From Bacillus sp. es.034 (GTDB lineage Bacteria; Bacillota; Bacilli; Bacillales; Bacillaceae_B), in the NCBI RefSeq assembly GCF_002563655.1, contig NZ_PDIY01000001.1:3508001-3572000 (forward strand): DNA of 64,000 nt, written 5' to 3'. Shown here in pieces: positions 62,913 to 64,000 of this stretch. A model generated the notes under the pieces. That model saw only the letters and a list, made by a program, of their open reading frames with translations. It searched no databases and was not told the origin of the DNA. A program made the position numbers and the translations under genes. Position 1 is the first letter of the stretch, and the number at the start of each line of letters is the position of its first letter.

Positions 62913-63830
62913 TTGCAAAAAGGTGTTCACAAAGGATTAAAATGGCTTGCCGTTCTGACTACTCTGGGTATGTTATTCGTCCTGTTGGGTGGAGCCCTGG
63001 TGACGAAGACGGAATCCGGAATGGGCTGCGGGCGCTCTTGGCCCCTTTGTAACGGACAGTTGATTCCAAGTGATATTACATTTGAGCTTGTTATAGAATT
63101 AGCACACCGTGTGGTATCAGGTGGTGTGGGATTATTGGTTCTGGCTTTATCGATCTGGTCATGGAGATCAATCGGTTATAAACGGGAAACGAAATTCCTT
63201 GCAGCCCTTTCTTTCTTCTTTCTTGTGTTGCAGGGACTAATCGGTGCTGCAGCTGTATTATGGGGGCAATCGGATTTTGTCCTGGCCATCCATTTCGGAA
63301 TTTCCCTAATCTCTTTTGCTTCCATATTATTATTGACACTGCTGATTTTTGAGGTTGACCAGAAATTTGATGCGAAATCATTGGTCATAAACAAACGGAT
63401 GAGGTTTCATACCGTCGGGGTAACGATTTATAGTTATCTTGTTGTTTATACCGGCGCTCTCGTAAGGCATACGGAGTCCAGCCTGGTGTGCAAGGATTGG
63501 CCATTATGCGTCAACTCCTCCCCAAGCCTCCCCTCTAACCTGTACGAATGGATTCAGATGGGGCACAGGGCAGCAGCAGGCTTCATTTTCTTTTGGATTG
63601 CCTATATCACTTACATCGCCATGAAAGAGCATAAGCACCAGAAAGTGATCTACTGGGGTTGGATCATCGCCTTCACCCTGGTTTGTCTTCAAGTAATGAG
63701 TGGTGCACTCGTAGTGTTCACAAGACTGAACCTCTCGATTGCCTTAATGCATGCTTTGATCATTTCGTGTCTGTTTGGATTATTGTGTTACTTCAATCTT
63801 CTTGCTTCAAGAAGTAAACGGAAGAAATAG
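62913..63830 (+). CDS. ctaA: Heme A synthase
   Basis: Membrane monooxygenase (305 aa) that oxidises the C8 methyl of heme O to make heme A. Eight helices in two four-helix halves. The N-terminal half has the cysteine pair C39/C46 in [11 protein letters not shown] and conserved histidines (ELAHRV near 64, AIHFGIS near 126). The second half repeats the pattern (VCKDWPLC near 190, MGHRAAAG near 215, LMHALI near 277). The TTG at 62913 is six bases after GAAGGTG; a GTG three codons earlier overlaps that site. Provides heme A for CtaD. Confidence 0.96.
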   Translation: MQKGVHKGLKWLAVLTTLGMLFVLLGGALVTKTESGMGCGRSWPLCNGQLIPSDITFELVIELAHRVVSGGVGLLVLALSIWSWRSIGYKRETKFLAALSFFFLVLQGLIGAAAVLWGQSDFVLAIHFGISLISFASILLLTLLIFEVDQKFDAKSLVINKRMRFHTVGVTIYSYLVVYTGALVRHTESSLVCKDWPLCVNSSPSLPSNLYEWIQMGHRAAAGFIFFWIAYITYIAMKEHKHQKVIYWGWIIAFTLVCLQVMSGALVVFTRLNLSIALMHALIISCLFGLLCYFNLLASRSKRKK

Positions 63831-63832
63831 AA

Positions 63833-63868
63833 AAAAAGGATTCCGGTACATGTACCGGAATCCTTTTT
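63833..63868. terminator. Bidirectional terminator between ctaA and pycA
   Basis: AAAAAGGATTCCGGTACATGTACCGGAATCC-type perfect palindrome with A and T runs on both sides, shared by the convergent genes. Confidence 0.95.
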
Positions 63869-63871
63869 TCA

Positions 63872-64000
63872 TTATGCTTTATTCACTTCAATTAATAAAT
63901 CCCCAGGGCTGATGGCATCACCATTTTGTACATAGATATCTTTAACTGTTCCTGCAAAAGGCGCCTGGACGGTCGTTTCCATCTTCATGGCTTCAGTGAT
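63872..64000 (-). CDS. pycA: Pyruvate carboxylase, C-terminal biotinyl domain (partial)
   Basis: The window edge cuts the gene; only the last 42 codons are present. They read ITEAMKMETTVQAPFAG and end GDLLIEVNKA. EAMKMET is the biotin-attachment motif, and the APFAG continuation is typical of pyruvate carboxylase rather than acetyl-CoA carboxylase carriers. pycA is also the neighbour of ctaA in B. subtilis. The enzyme makes oxaloacetate from pyruvate. Confidence 0.93.
   Translation of the reverse strand: MTEAMKMETTVQAPFAGTVKDIYVQNGDAISPGDLLIEVNKA

Overview
The window comes from the chromosome of an endospore-forming, aerobic, low-to-moderate-GC Firmicute of the family Bacillaceae. The evidence is sigE, sigG, spoIIGA, spoVD and spoVE, bacillithiol synthesis (bshC), a caa3 oxidase, and gene order almost collinear (in reverse) with the B. 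subtilis ctaA-ylb-dcw-ylm-divIVA-ileS segment. The species cannot be named from sequence alone. Nearly all genes lie on the minus strand, so the natural reading direction is from base 64000 down to 1.

Reading leftward: 63872-64000 is the end of pyruvate carboxylase. Next come divergent ctaA (heme A synthase) and ctaB-C-D-E-F, ctaG and a DUF420 gene for building caa3 cytochrome oxidase (55.7-63.8 kb). The ylb neighbourhood (38.2-55.7 kb) holds ylbA-ylbP relatives: coaD, rsmD, the YlbF RNA-processing/development factor, the YlbL protease, TmcAL, yceD-rpmF, and some lineage-specific genes. A three-gene biotin-dependent acyl-CoA carboxylase (34.2-37.5 kb) follows, with an enoyl-CoA hydratase at 39 kb, then a ketopantoate reductase and bshC. 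The division and cell-wall cluster (13.3-30.9 kb) is mraZ-rsmH-ftsL-pbpB-spoVD-murE-(orphan Mur N-domain)-mraY-murD-spoVE-divIB-ylxW-ylxX-sbp-ftsA-ftsZ. It leads into spoIIGA-sigE-sigG, then ylmC-ylmD-ylmE-sepF-ylmG-ylmH-divIVA and a T-box-controlled ileS. Left of ileS the expected lspA neighbourhood is replaced by tctB-tctA of a tripartite tricarboxylate transporter and a decayed lactate-racemase (LarA) family fragment.

The genes cover linked tasks: peptidoglycan precursor synthesis and septum assembly, the switch to mother-cell and forespore sigma factors during sporulation, and the terminal respiratory oxidase. Regulation readable in the DNA includes an isoleucine T-box, a probable sigma-H promoter for ftsAZ, a Spo0A-type long-spacer promoter for spoIIGA, a sigma-E-like promoter for spoVD, a five-box helically phased MraZ operator, a consensus sigma-A promoter for yceD-rpmF, and many intrinsic terminators.

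Most worth a second look: a stand-alone Mur-ligase N-terminal domain at the position usually held by murF; murG and murB absent from their usual slot, which is a 0.6-kb gene-free gap; the LarA fossil beside the transporter genes; and a GC-rich palindromic repeat family at 9.9-10.3 kb and again between ctaF and ctaG. I saw no CRISPR array, rRNA, tRNA, prophage or insertion sequence.
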